Shown here: in pieces, positions 39,205 to 47,469 of the stretch
Layout of the letters: each line of letters opens with the position of its first letter
Numbering within the stretch: the stretch's first letter is position 1
Assembly: GCF_009830945.1 (NCBI RefSeq)
Contig: NZ_VWVV01000015.1
Coordinates: 62,001-126,000 of the forward strand
Source of the DNA: Nocardiopsis sp. FR4
GTDB lineage: Bacteria > Actinomycetota > Actinomycetes > Streptosporangiales > Streptosporangiaceae
Length of the DNA stretch: 64,000 nucleotides
Direction: 5' to 3'
Program-made: the position numbers and the translations under genes
Notes under the pieces: model-generated
Database searches by the model: none
What the model was told of the DNA's origin: nothing
Seen by the model: only the letters and a program-made list of their open reading frames with translations

Positions 39205-40161
39205 TCAGGGGATGCGGATCACCTGAGCCGCGTAGACCAGCCCCGCGCCGAAGCCCAGGGTGAGTACGGTGCTCCCCGACGGCAGCTCCCCGCGTCCGAT
39301 CATGCGCGACAGCGCGAGAGGGATGGACGCGGAGGAGGTGTTGCCAGCGGTGACGATATCGCGGGCCACGAGTGCCTGGGGCGCCCCCAGCTTCTTGGCG
39401 ATGGACTCCACGATCCGCAGGTTGGCCTGGTGCGGGACGAACGCGGTCAGCTCGGAGGGCTCCACGCCCGCCCGCTCCAGGGCTTCGAGGGCCACCTTGT
39501 ACAGCTCGGTGGTGGTCCAGCGGAAGACCGCCTGCCCCTCCTGGTAGAGGTACTGGTGGTCGCGCAGGTAGATCTTGTCGGCGCGCTCGCCGGAGGAGCC
39601 CCAGACCACGGGGCCCACGCCCTGCTCCTCGGAGGCCGACACGATCGCGGCCCCGGCGCCGTCGGCGAAGATCACACAGGTACTGCGGTCGTCCCAGTCC
39701 ACCCAGTCGCTGAGCTTCTCCGAGCCGATCACCAGCGCGTTGCGCGAGCTGCCGCCGCGGACCATGTCCGAGGCCACGCCCAGCGCGTAGCAGAAGCCCG
39801 CGCAGGCGGCGTTGAGGTCGAAGGCGCCGGGGGCGGGGACGCCGAGCCGGGCGGCGACGGTGGCCGCGGTGTTGGGGATCTGGTCCTCCACCGTGCACGT
39901 GGCCACGATCACCAGGTCGACGTCCTCGGGGGACAGGCCGCTGGCGGCCAGGGCCTTGCCGCCCGCCGCCACGGCCATGCTGGTCACGGTGTCCTCAGGG
40001 CCCGCGATCCGCCGCTCCCGGATGCCGACGCGGCTCTGGATCCACTCGTCTGAGGTGTCGACGCGCTCTTCCAGGTCGGCGTTGGTGACCACGCGGGAGG
40101 GCTGGTACTCGCCGAGGGCGACGATCGCCGCCCCTCTGGGAGCGCTCGGGGAGCTGAACAT
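39205..40161 (-). CDS. fabH: 3-oxoacyl-ACP synthase III
   Basis: The 318-residue thiolase-fold enzyme has the active-site Cys in FDLNAACAGFCYALG near residue 115, the His in TAFVPHQANLRIVESI near 245 and the Asn in VTAGNTSSASIPLALSRM near 275. It starts chains from acyl-CoA and malonyl-ACP; in actinobacteria it often uses branched primers. It follows fabD by 2 bp, so the two are translationally linked. Confidence 0.96.
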   Translation of the reverse strand: MFSSPSAPRGAAIVALGEYQPSRVVTNADLEERVDTSDEWIQSRVGIRERRIAGPEDTVTSMAVAAGGKALAASGLSPEDVDLVIVATCTVEDQIPNTAATVAARLGVPAPGAFDLNAACAGFCYALGVASDMVRGGSSRNALVIGSEKLSDWVDWDDRSTCVIFADGAGAAIVSASEEQGVGPVVWGSSGERADKIYLRDHQYLYQEGQAVFRWTTTELYKVALEALERAGVEPSELTAFVPHQANLRIVESIAKKLGAPQALVARDIVTAGNTSSASIPLALSRMIGRGELPSGSTVLTLGFGAGLVYAAQVIRIP

Positions 40162-40163
40162 GG

Positions 40164-41141
40164 TTAGCCTTCCTGGTCATCGGCCGCGGCGGTTCCGGCG
40201 TGCTCCTTGACGAGGGCGCCGGCGCGGTCGAGGTCGTCGGGGGTCTTGACCGCGAGGAGCTCGACACCGCGCAGCGCGCGCTTGGCCAGACCGGTGAGGG
40301 TGCCCGCCGGGGTGAGCTCGATCATCGCGGTCACCCCGAGGTCGGCCAGGGTCTGGGTGCAGGCGTCCCAGCGCACCGGGGAGGCGATCTGGGAGACGAG
40401 CCGCTCCAGGTACTCGGAGCCGCTGTCGACCACCGCGCCGTCGGCGTTGGAGAGCAGGCGCACCGTGGGGTCGGAGGGGGAGAGGACCGAGGCGGCCTGG
40501 CGCACCCGCTGCACGGCCGGGGCCATGTGCTCGGTGTGGAAGGCGCCCGCCACGGACAGCTGACGCAGCCGGGCCCGCTCGGGCGGGTTCTCCGCGAAGG
40601 CGGCGAGCTGCTCGGTGGTTCCGGCGGCGACGATCTGCCCGGAGCCGTTGTCGTTGGCCGGGGTCAGGCCCGCCTCGGCGATGGCCGCCAGCACCTGCTC
40701 GCGGTCACCGCCCAGGACCGCGGTCATTCCGGTATCGGTCCGCGCGGCGGCCTCGGCCATGCCGCGGCCGCGCTCGCTGACCAGGGCCAGGGCGTCCTTG
40801 GGGGAGAGCACGCCGGCGATGACGGCGGCGGTGAACTCCCCGACACTGTGTCCGGCGACCGCGTCCACCATGGAGCGCTCGGCGGGCAGCCCCGGGGAGG
40901 GCGAGGCCAGCGGGCCGAGCACGGCGTCGGCCGCGATCAGGCCGGCGCTGACCAGCAGGGGCTGGGCGACGGCGGTGTCACGGATCTCATCCGCGTCCGC
41001 GGTGGTGCCGTAGCGCACCAGGTCGAGCCCGGCCACCTCCGACCACGCCGACAACTGCGCGGAGACACCGGGCAGTTCGAGCCACGGGGAGAGGAAACCG
41101 GGAACCTGGGCGCCTTGGCCGGGAGCAACGATTACAAGCAC
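40164..41141 (-). CDS. fabD: Malonyl-CoA:ACP transacylase
   Basis: The 325-residue enzyme starts at GTG 41141 (MLVIVAPGQGAQVPGFLSPW), with AAGG 8 nt upstream. Other motifs are the nucleophile serine in AGHSVGEFTAAVI near residue 90, QIVAAG and GAFHTEHMAPA (catalytic His). It loads malonyl onto the acyl carrier protein. It is the first gene of the operon, divergent from the fasR-type gene; a large inverted repeat lies 62-95 bp upstream. Confidence 0.95.
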   Translation of the reverse strand: MLVIVAPGQGAQVPGFLSPWLELPGVSAQLSAWSEVAGLDLVRYGTTADADEIRDTAVAQPLLVSAGLIAADAVLGPLASPSPGLPAERSMVDAVAGHSVGEFTAAVIAGVLSPKDALALVSERGRGMAEAAARTDTGMTAVLGGDREQVLAAIAEAGLTPANDNGSGQIVAAGTTEQLAAFAENPPERARLRQLSVAGAFHTEHMAPAVQRVRQAASVLSPSDPTVRLLSNADGAVVDSGSEYLERLVSQIASPVRWDACTQTLADLGVTAMIELTPAGTLTGLAKRALRGVELLAVKTPDDLDRAGALVKEHAGTAAADDQEG

Positions 41142-41202
41142 GACATCAACCTTGCCCTGTAGGAGATCACCAGTCAGATAGGGAGGTACACGAAGTTCTG
41201 TC

Positions 41203-41236
41203 GACACCGTTTGTGGGGACTCCACAAAACGGTGTC
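41203..41236. promoter_or_regulatory. Inverted repeat upstream of fabD, candidate FasR operator
   Basis: GACACCGTTTGTGG (41203-41216) and CCACAAAACGGTGTC (41222-41236) form a near-perfect inverted repeat with one extra A and a 5-bp spacer. It sits between divergent fabD and the PucR/FasR-type regulator. In Streptomyces FasR activates fabD-fabH-acpP-fabF by binding upstream of fabD. It may equally act as a hairpin in the mRNA leader. Confidence 0.55.
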
Positions 41237-41396
41237 GGACCTGCGTCCCCGCACCGGGAAACGGTGGGAGAGATCACTGCCGACGGTACGCGCCGCTCGG
41301 GCGCGCCGCCGCCGTCACGGCGGAGGCGTGTCGCCTCAGACCCGGAGCCCGGGACGCGGCGCCGACCGGGGTCGGGGGCAATGCGAACCTAGAGGT

Positions 41397-42662
41397 GTGA
41401 ACACCGAATCCCACCAGTCCCAGGACGACCAGGACAGGACCCCGGTTCCGGCAGGTACGGCGGCCGCGGGCGCGTCGGCCGAGGAGGAGCGGATCCGCGC
41501 CGAGACAGTGCGGCGCCTGGAGCGCTCCATGGGCGTGCTCGGCACCGCGGCCGTGTCCCGTATGGAGCAGCGCCTGGGCTGGTTCCGCCGCATGTCGGCG
41601 GAGGACCGCTCGTGGATCGGCCTGGTAGCCCAGTCCGGGGTGGCGGCCTTCGTCGACTGGTTCCGCAACCCGGTGCGCGGGCGCCCGGCCATCACCGTCG
41701 AGGTCTTCGGCACCGCACCGCGCGAGCTCACCCGCTCGGTCTCCCTCCAGCAGACCGTCGACATGATCCGCGTGGTCATCGACGTGGTCGAGGGGCAGGT
41801 GGAGGAGCTGGCCGCGCCCGGCGGCGCCCAGCAGCTGCGCGAGGCCGTGCTGCGCTACACGCGCGAGGTGGCCTTCAGCTCCGCGAAGGTCTACGCGCGC
41901 GCGGCCGAGGCGCGGGGCGCCTGGGACGCCCGCCTGGAGGCCCTCATCGTCGACGCCCTGCTGCACGGCGACCACGAGGACGGTCTCCAGACCTGGGGGT
42001 CGGCCCTGGGCTGGTCGCACACCCCGGTCATCGCGGTGGCCGGCGAGGCGGGTGAGTCCGACGGCGGCAAGGTCCTGGACGACCTGCGCTCGGCCGCGCG
42101 CCGCCTCGGCCACGACGTGCTCGCCGGTATGCAGGGCACGCGCGTGGTCGTCGTGGTGGGCGTGGGCGGGCGTTACCCGGCCGAGGAGCTGCCCGGGGCC
42201 GCGGCCGAACCGCTCGCCGGGCTCTTCGGCCCCGGCCCGGTGGTGGTGGGCCCGGCCGTCGCCGACCTGAACGCCGCCGGGGCCTCGGCCCGGGCCGCGG
42301 TCAACGGGCTGCGCGCCGCCGTGGCCTGGCCGGACGCCCCCCGCCCGGTGCTCGCCGAGGACCTGCTCCCCGAGCGGGCGCTGCAGGGTGAGGCCGAGGC
42401 CCGCCGCCAGCTGGTGGAGGAGGTCTACGTCCCCCTGCTGGGCGCGGGCTCCCCCCTGCTGGACACCCTCTCGGTCTACCTGGAGCACGCCTCGTCCCTG
42501 GAGGCCACCGCCAGGATGCTCTTCGTGCACCCCAACACGGTCCGCTACCGGCTCAGCCGGATCGCCGAGCTCACCGGCCGCGTCCCCTCCGACGGGCGCG
42601 GGTCCTTCGTCCTGCGGGTGGCGATCGCCCTGGGACGCCTCTCCGGAACCGGTGAGGGTTGA
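41397..42662 (+). CDS. fasR: PucR-family fatty-acid operon regulator FasR
   Basis: The 421-residue protein starts at GTG 41397 with no clear ribosome site, perhaps leaderless. It has an N-terminal helical sensory part (LGWFRRMSAEDRSWIGLVAQ near residue 60-80), a GGDEF-like CdaR middle region, and the PucR C-terminal HTH (YLEHASSLEATARMLFVHPN, TVRYRLSRIAELTGR near 360-395). The Streptomyces FasR protein has this build and this location next to fabD, and activates the fab operon in response to acyl metabolites. Confidence 0.88.
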   Translation: MNTESHQSQDDQDRTPVPAGTAAAGASAEEERIRAETVRRLERSMGVLGTAAVSRMEQRLGWFRRMSAEDRSWIGLVAQSGVAAFVDWFRNPVRGRPAITVEVFGTAPRELTRSVSLQQTVDMIRVVIDVVEGQVEELAAPGGAQQLREAVLRYTREVAFSSAKVYARAAEARGAWDARLEALIVDALLHGDHEDGLQTWGSALGWSHTPVIAVAGEAGESDGGKVLDDLRSAARRLGHDVLAGMQGTRVVVVVGVGGRYPAEELPGAAAEPLAGLFGPGPVVVGPAVADLNAAGASARAAVNGLRAAVAWPDAPRPVLAEDLLPERALQGEAEARRQLVEEVYVPLLGAGSPLLDTLSVYLEHASSLEATARMLFVHPNTVRYRLSRIAELTGRVPSDGRGSFVLRVAIALGRLSGTGEG

Positions 42663-42810
42663 GCCGCCGCAGGTGGGAACCCGTGCCGTAACCTGATCGT
42701 TGCCTGTCATGTCTGGGCACTTATGGAAGTTTCACCAGCACCGGGTATGTCAGTAACTGCTCGTGTGCGCCCGGAGACCGCACGAAAAGGGATAGCTTTG
42801 TAGTGGGCGG

Positions 42811-43992
42811 ATGGCCGATGGGACCGGCGAGGCTGGAGTGTCACTCCTGGGCGCGGGTCCCCGCACCGCCCCGTCACGACGTTCTTGGGGGGTCAACGCT
42901 GTGGTCGAGCGACCGAGGGCCGTTTCCCGGTTCTTCCGTCAGTCGGGAGAGCTCTCCCGCCAAGTGAGGGATTTCGTTCTTCAACCCACCCAGGAGGGGG
43001 AGCTGCGCAGGCGGGCGCTGTTCTGGATCCCCGCCCCGCTGCCCCTGCTGGGGCTGCTCTACCTCCTGGTCGGCGGCAGCCTCTCCGCCTCGGGGTGGAC
43101 CATCCTCCTGGCCTCCAGCGTGGGCGTGGGGACGCTGCTGCTGGCCCTGGTGGTCCAGCCCACCCCGCTGCCCGAGGGCCTGGCGCCGCCGGTGTCCGCG
43201 CGCCGCTCGCTGCACCGCTTCCGCCAGTTCACCCAGCTGCGGATCTCCCTCGCCCTGGTGACGGTGGTGATCGGCGCGGCCGCGTCGGTGGCGGGCGGCG
43301 GCATGTACCCGCTCTTCGCCGCCCTGGCGCTGGCCTGGCCGCAGCTGCTGCTGGCCATGCCCACCTTCTTCACCATCACCAGGGCCCGCAGGGCCATGGA
43401 GGCATGGGGCACCACCGCCTACCTGTGGCACGCCCTCTCCCGTCCGGCCGACGTGACCTGGCCGATCGCCACCCCGCTGGCCGCGGCCTGGCGCTCCTGG
43501 CGCGCCGAGAACGCCAGGCAGGACCAGCGCGCGCAGGAGGAGGAGCAGGCCTGGAAACGGGCCGTGCGCGAGGAGAGCACCCGCACGGGTGAGGACGCCT
43601 CCTCCGCCGAGGACGACGAGCGCACCCGCCCGCTGCGGCCGGTGGCCGAGGAGGCGGTCGACCAGGAGGCCACCGACGTGCTCCCGCACCTGGGCTCGAA
43701 GGAGCCGTCCGAGCGGGACGGGGGGGAGCGGCCGACCGAGGTCCTGCCGAAGCTGGGGACGGTTCCGCCGCAGACCAGGACGACCCGGGTGCTCCCGCAC
43801 CTGGGCGGCGCGGAGGAGGACGGGGACGCCGACGCCTCCGAGACCGGGCCCTCCGCCTCCGCCGACGCCGGCCGGGGGACGGTGAACCGGGCCCGCTCCC
43901 TCCTGAGCCAGGGCAGCGGTGCCCTGGGGCTGGCGGCGCGCCGGACCCGGCGCGGCGTGCAGTCCGTTCGCCGCCCCCACCCCAGGCGCTGA
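42811..43992 (+). CDS. Membrane protein with cytoplasmic tail of VLPxLG repeats
   Basis: The 393-residue protein (ATG 42811; GTG 42901, with GGGGGG 8 nt upstream, is a good alternative) has about four membrane helices between residues 70 and 200 (FWIPAPLPLLGLLYLLVGG, then WTILLASSVGVGTLLLALVV). The charged tail has three spaced copies of a short motif: TDVLPHLGSKE, TEVLPKLGTVP and TRVLPHLGGAE. The repeats look like docking or phosphorylation sites, with Thr before each. The end is basic. No family is recognised. TAGCTT/TGTAGT near 42790 could be a promoter -10. Confidence 0.75.
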   Translation: MADGTGEAGVSLLGAGPRTAPSRRSWGVNAVVERPRAVSRFFRQSGELSRQVRDFVLQPTQEGELRRRALFWIPAPLPLLGLLYLLVGGSLSASGWTILLASSVGVGTLLLALVVQPTPLPEGLAPPVSARRSLHRFRQFTQLRISLALVTVVIGAAASVAGGGMYPLFAALALAWPQLLLAMPTFFTITRARRAMEAWGTTAYLWHALSRPADVTWPIATPLAAAWRSWRAENARQDQRAQEEEQAWKRAVREESTRTGEDASSAEDDERTRPLRPVAEEAVDQEATDVLPHLGSKEPSERDGGERPTEVLPKLGTVPPQTRTTRVLPHLGGAEEDGDADASETGPSASADAGRGTVNRARSLLSQGSGALGLAARRTRRGVQSVRRPHPRR

Positions 43993-44017
43993 CCCGCCAG
44001 GTGCGGCACCGGGGTCC

Positions 44018-45667
44018 TCAGACCCTGGTACGCAGGCGTACCGCCGGCGGGGTGTCCGCCCCGCTGGCCGGGCAGTGGTACCAGGCGGCGCGGGCCTCGC
44101 GGCCCTCGAAGCCGACCTCGCCGATGGTGTTGCCGAAGTAGGGCCCCTCTTCCACCCGCCAGCGCGGCGCGGGCGGCCGCACCCCGGCGAGCCGGGACAG
44201 CACCCGTCCGACCAGGCGCAGCGGCCAGCTCACGGACAGGTGGACCATCCGGCGCATGGTCGTCGGTGCCTGGTTGCACAGGGGCGAGGAGACCAGCTGC
44301 GTGACCCGGCTCGTGCCGCCCCCGGTCCGGTACCGGGCCCGTGCCAGGTAGGAGAAGTGGACGTCGCCGCTCAGGAACAGCACCGTGGCCGGAGCCGGTC
44401 CGCGCTCGCCCCGGGAGACCCGCGCCACCGTGTCGAGGAGGCGCTCGAAGGAGTACCGGAACGCGGCCCAGTGCTCCAGGTCGATCTCCTGGCGCAGCCG
44501 CTCCGCGGGCCCGCGCGCCCACCGGCCCCAGGCGCCCGCGCACACCGCCTCGTTCCACGCCTCCAGGTCGTGGACCGCCGGGGGCAACAGGACCGGGACG
44601 GTGGAGGCGACGACCAGGTGGTCGGGTCCGCCGGTCAGGTGCTCGTCCAGCCAGGCGTGTCCCCGCGGGCCCAGGATCGACCGGGACCCGTCGGAGGGGT
44701 CGTCCTCGTCCAGGGCGCGGGAACAGCGGGTGTCGGCCACCAGGACCCGTACGCCGCCGAAGTCGTGGCGTTGGCCCCACTGGTAGGAGGACGGTTCGCT
44801 GTGCGCCCGCCATGCGAAGGCGTCGACCTCCTCCGCGGCGTCGCCCCCGGCCGCGCGCACGGCTTTCCACAGGGGGTCCCCCTCCCGTTCCCCGGGAGAG
44901 AGGTTGCCCAGGTGCTGGTAGACCCAGTAGGAGCCCAGGCCGCTGGTGATGCGCCCGCGCCACCAGGGGAGGCGTTCCATGGCGCGCCGCCACGCGGCGG
45001 AGGTGTTCCAGTCGTCGCGGATGTCGTGGTCGTCGAAGACCATCAGGGTCGGCACGGTGGACAGCAGCCACCGCACCTGGGGGTCGCTCCACGCCTGCCG
45101 GTACAGCTCGGCGTACTCGTCGTAGTGGACCACCTCGTCCGCGGGGGCCGTGTCGTCCGCCCCGCGGGCCTCGCGCAGGAAGGCGAGCATGGACTCCTGG
45201 ACCTCGTCGGCGTAGACCTGGTCGCCGATGAGCAGCAGCGCCAGGTTTCCCTCGACCGGCTCGCGGGCCAGGCGCCGAGCCGTGGCGCGCAGCATGTCCG
45301 GCCCGTAGCGCACGATTCCCTCAGGGGTGTCCTCCGTGGGCGTGCGGCAGGAGCCGTACAGCAGCCGGGTGGGCGCGCCGGGGTCCACGGTCCGCACGGT
45401 GCTGGGCGGAAAGGGGCTGCCGGGCTCGGGCCAGACCCGGTCCTCGTCCAGGAACACCTCGTAGGGCAGCCGGGAGCCGGGGGCCAGGCCCTCGACGGTG
45501 CACACGGCGTAGTGGTGCCCGTGCACGGTGAAGGTCGGGGCGGTCGCCCTCGCCGCGCCTTCGACCACGACGCTCACCAGGCAGGGGGCGTCCGTCTCCA
45601 CCCAGACCGTGGCCGTGGTCGGCCCCGGATGCCTGAGCAGAGGCCCCAGACGCAAAGAAGCAGTCAC
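44018..45667 (-). CDS. PhoD-like alkaline phosphatase/phosphodiesterase
   Basis: The 549-residue protein starts at GTG 45667 (GAGGGG 5 nt upstream). It has an N-terminal fibronectin-like domain (TTATVWVETDAPCLVSVV) followed by the PhoD metallophosphatase core: LLYGSCRTP, LLLIGDQVYAD, TLMVFDDHDIRDDW, RVLVADTRCSR and VLFLSGDVHFSY. These supply the metal ligands. It lacks a signal or Tat motif, unlike classic secreted PhoD, so it may act in the cytosol. The substrate is unknown. Divergent from yjbQ. Confidence 0.88.
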   Translation of the reverse strand: MTASLRLGPLLRHPGPTTATVWVETDAPCLVSVVVEGAARATAPTFTVHGHHYAVCTVEGLAPGSRLPYEVFLDEDRVWPEPGSPFPPSTVRTVDPGAPTRLLYGSCRTPTEDTPEGIVRYGPDMLRATARRLAREPVEGNLALLLIGDQVYADEVQESMLAFLREARGADDTAPADEVVHYDEYAELYRQAWSDPQVRWLLSTVPTLMVFDDHDIRDDWNTSAAWRRAMERLPWWRGRITSGLGSYWVYQHLGNLSPGEREGDPLWKAVRAAGGDAAEEVDAFAWRAHSEPSSYQWGQRHDFGGVRVLVADTRCSRALDEDDPSDGSRSILGPRGHAWLDEHLTGGPDHLVVASTVPVLLPPAVHDLEAWNEAVCAGAWGRWARGPAERLRQEIDLEHWAAFRYSFERLLDTVARVSRGERGPAPATVLFLSGDVHFSYLARARYRTGGGTSRVTQLVSSPLCNQAPTTMRRMVHLSVSWPLRLVGRVLSRLAGVRPPAPRWRVEEGPYFGNTIGEVGFEGREARAAWYHCPASGADTPPAVRLRTRV

Positions 45668-45795
45668 CTTTTCCCCTCTTTTCGTCCAGGTTCGCATACG
45701 TGGTGGACGAGTATGGTCCCTTCCGCGCCCGCGCGCCATCCACAGCCCCGACCGGGGTGGTTGCACGAGCGCCGTACCTGCGCGAAGGTGGCGCT

Positions 45796-46206
45796 ATGCG
45801 GACACAGATCCTTGAGCTGCACACCGGTGGATCAGAGAGCATCACCGACATCACCCGCGAGTGCGGCGACTTCGTCGCCGAGGCCGGCGGCGACGGGCTG
45901 CTCAACGTCTTCATCCCGCACTCGACGGCGGGTGTGGCGATCCTCGAACTCGGGGCGGGTTCCGACGACGACCTCCTCGCCTCCCTGGACGACCTCCTGC
46001 CGGCGGACGACCGCTGGCGGCACAGGCACGGCTCACGCGGCCACGGGCGCTCCCATGTGATGCCCGCCCTCATCGCGCCCCAGACCACCGTCCCCGTCGT
46101 CTCCGGAAAGCTGGAGCTGGGCACCTGGCAGTCCATCGCCGTGGTCGACCTCAACGTGGACAACCCCGACCGGCGGGTACGGCTGTCCTTCCTCTCGTCC
46201 TCCTGA
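45796..46206 (+). CDS. YjbQ/UPF0047 family protein
   Basis: The 136-residue protein has the family signature: NVFIPHSTAGVAILELG near residue 38-54, DDRWRHRHGSRGHGRSHVMPALI near 72-95 with the conserved histidines, and GTWQSIAVVDLN near 115. The E. coli homologue has weak thiamine-phosphate synthase activity in vitro, and the physiological role is unclear. ATG 45796 has GAAGG upstream. Confidence 0.9.
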   Translation: MRTQILELHTGGSESITDITRECGDFVAEAGGDGLLNVFIPHSTAGVAILELGAGSDDDLLASLDDLLPADDRWRHRHGSRGHGRSHVMPALIAPQTTVPVVSGKLELGTWQSIAVVDLNVDNPDRRVRLSFLSSS

Positions 46207-46383
46207 CCCCCGGGGCGGGACAGGTTTGGCAACGCGTTGACGGAACATGCCACTAGCGTGTGAACTAGGCCATCAGCGATGGTCGCGGACCCACGTGACG
46301 GGCGGCGAAAAGGCCCGGCATCGTTGTGACAACTGCTTCGTGCAGGCAAGATTGAGAAAAACCATCTGTGGAGGAGAACTTTC

Positions 46384-46809
46384 GTGAGCGCGACCGCGGG
46401 CCAGGCACAGAGCGAACGTGGCTTGGCTGACCGACTCGGATTCAAGCCGGGTCAGGTGGTGCAGGAATTCGGTTTCGACGACGACGTCGACGAGGGCCTG
46501 CGCGCATCCATCACCGAACTCACCGGTGAGGAGCTGGTCGACGAGGACTACGACGGAGACGTCGACGCGGCACTGCTGTGGTGGCGGGCCGACGAGGAGG
46601 AGGACCTCACCGACGCGCTGATGGACACGGTGACCACCATCGCCGACGGCGGGACCATCCTGGTGCTGACGCCCAAGGCCGGACGCGACCTGCACGTGTC
46701 GCCCAGCGACGTGGCCGAGGCCGCGAACACGTCGGGCCTCTCGCAGACCAGCGCCGTCAGCGTGGGCGCCGACTGGTCGGGCACGCGTCTGGTCGTCCCC
46801 AAGCGGTAA
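46384..46809 (+). CDS. DUF3052 family protein
   Basis: The 141-residue acidic protein starts at GTG 46384 with GGAGGAGA 6 nt upstream. It carries the actinobacterial DUF3052 layout: LADRLGFKPGQVVQEFGFDD, LLWWRADEEEDLTDALMD, and a C-terminal VGADWSGTRLVVPKR. No catalytic motif is visible. The family is widely conserved in actinobacteria with no established biochemical role known to me. It lies 77 bp before the peroxiredoxin. Confidence 0.88.
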   Translation: MSATAGQAQSERGLADRLGFKPGQVVQEFGFDDDVDEGLRASITELTGEELVDEDYDGDVDAALLWWRADEEEDLTDALMDTVTTIADGGTILVLTPKAGRDLHVSPSDVAEAANTSGLSQTSAVSVGADWSGTRLVVPKR

Positions 46810-46886
46810 CCGCACCACCCGTGCCGCGCGCCCCAGCGGAGGGCGCGCGGCGCTGAGGGGCGCCCGCCAACCGACGAAAGCGAGCC

Positions 46887-47345
46887 ATGACCGTGCCCGT
46901 GGGCGCCACCGCGCCCGACTTCACCCTCCAGGACCAGTACGGCCAGGAGGTCTCCCTGAGCGGCCTGCGCGGCCGCCCGGTGCTGCTGGTGTTCTACCCC
47001 CTCGCCTTCTCCGGCGTGTGTTCGGGGGAACTCGCCGACCTGAGTGAGAGCCACGGCGAGTTCGAGACCCTGGACACCACCGTCCTGGCGGTGTCGGTGG
47101 ACTCGGTCTTCGCCCTGCGCACCTGGTCCGACCGCGAGGGCTTCCCCTTCGCCCTGCTCTCGGACTTCTGGCCGCACGGCCGCGTGGCCGAGGCCTACGG
47201 CGTGCTCGACCCCGCGCGCGGCACCGCCCGGCGCGGCACCTTCCTGCTCGACGAGCGGGGGGTCGTGCGCTGGTCGGTCCTGACCGGTCCCGCCGAGCCG
47301 CGTGACGTGGGCGAGTACCTCAAACGGGTGTGCGAGCTCGCCTGA
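46887..47345 (+). CDS. AhpE-type peroxiredoxin
   Basis: The 152-residue protein has the peroxidatic cysteine in FYPLAFSGVCSGELADL (Cys near 45), with the PxxxT/S-C pattern of AhpE, and no second conserved resolving Cys in the usual place; a Cys lies at the C-terminus (RVCELA). It reduces peroxides using mycothiol/mycoredoxin or a similar partner in actinobacteria. Its stop is 50 bp before tRNA-Val. Confidence 0.9.
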   Translation: MTVPVGATAPDFTLQDQYGQEVSLSGLRGRPVLLVFYPLAFSGVCSGELADLSESHGEFETLDTTVLAVSVDSVFALRTWSDREGFPFALLSDFWPHGRVAEAYGVLDPARGTARRGTFLLDERGVVRWSVLTGPAEPRDVGEYLKRVCELA

Positions 47346-47395
47346 GCCCCAGGCGCGGGACGCCCCGCGAAGCGGTATGATCTCGTGCGACGCAC

Positions 47396-47469
47396 GGGCG
47401 CGTAGCTCAGCTGGTTAGAGCAATTGCCTTACAAGCAATAGGTCAGGGGTTCGAGTCCCTTCGCGCCCA
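47396..47469 (+). tRNA. tRNA-Val (anticodon TAC)
   Basis: The 74-nt sequence folds as a tRNA: acceptor GGGCGCG/CGCGCCC, D-arm GCTCAGCTGGTTAGAGC, anticodon stem ATTGC/GCAAT with loop CTTACAA (TAC, valine GTA), T-arm loop TTCGAGT, discriminator A. CCA is not encoded. The 3' half is entered by the serine recombinase frame from the other strand, marking it as the left attachment site of the mobile element. Confidence 0.95.

Noticed and set aside
46207..46383. TTGACG near 46238 as the -35 of the DUF3052 gene
   Set aside because: No hexamer close to a -10 lies at 16-18 bp; the pairing is too weak to annotate.
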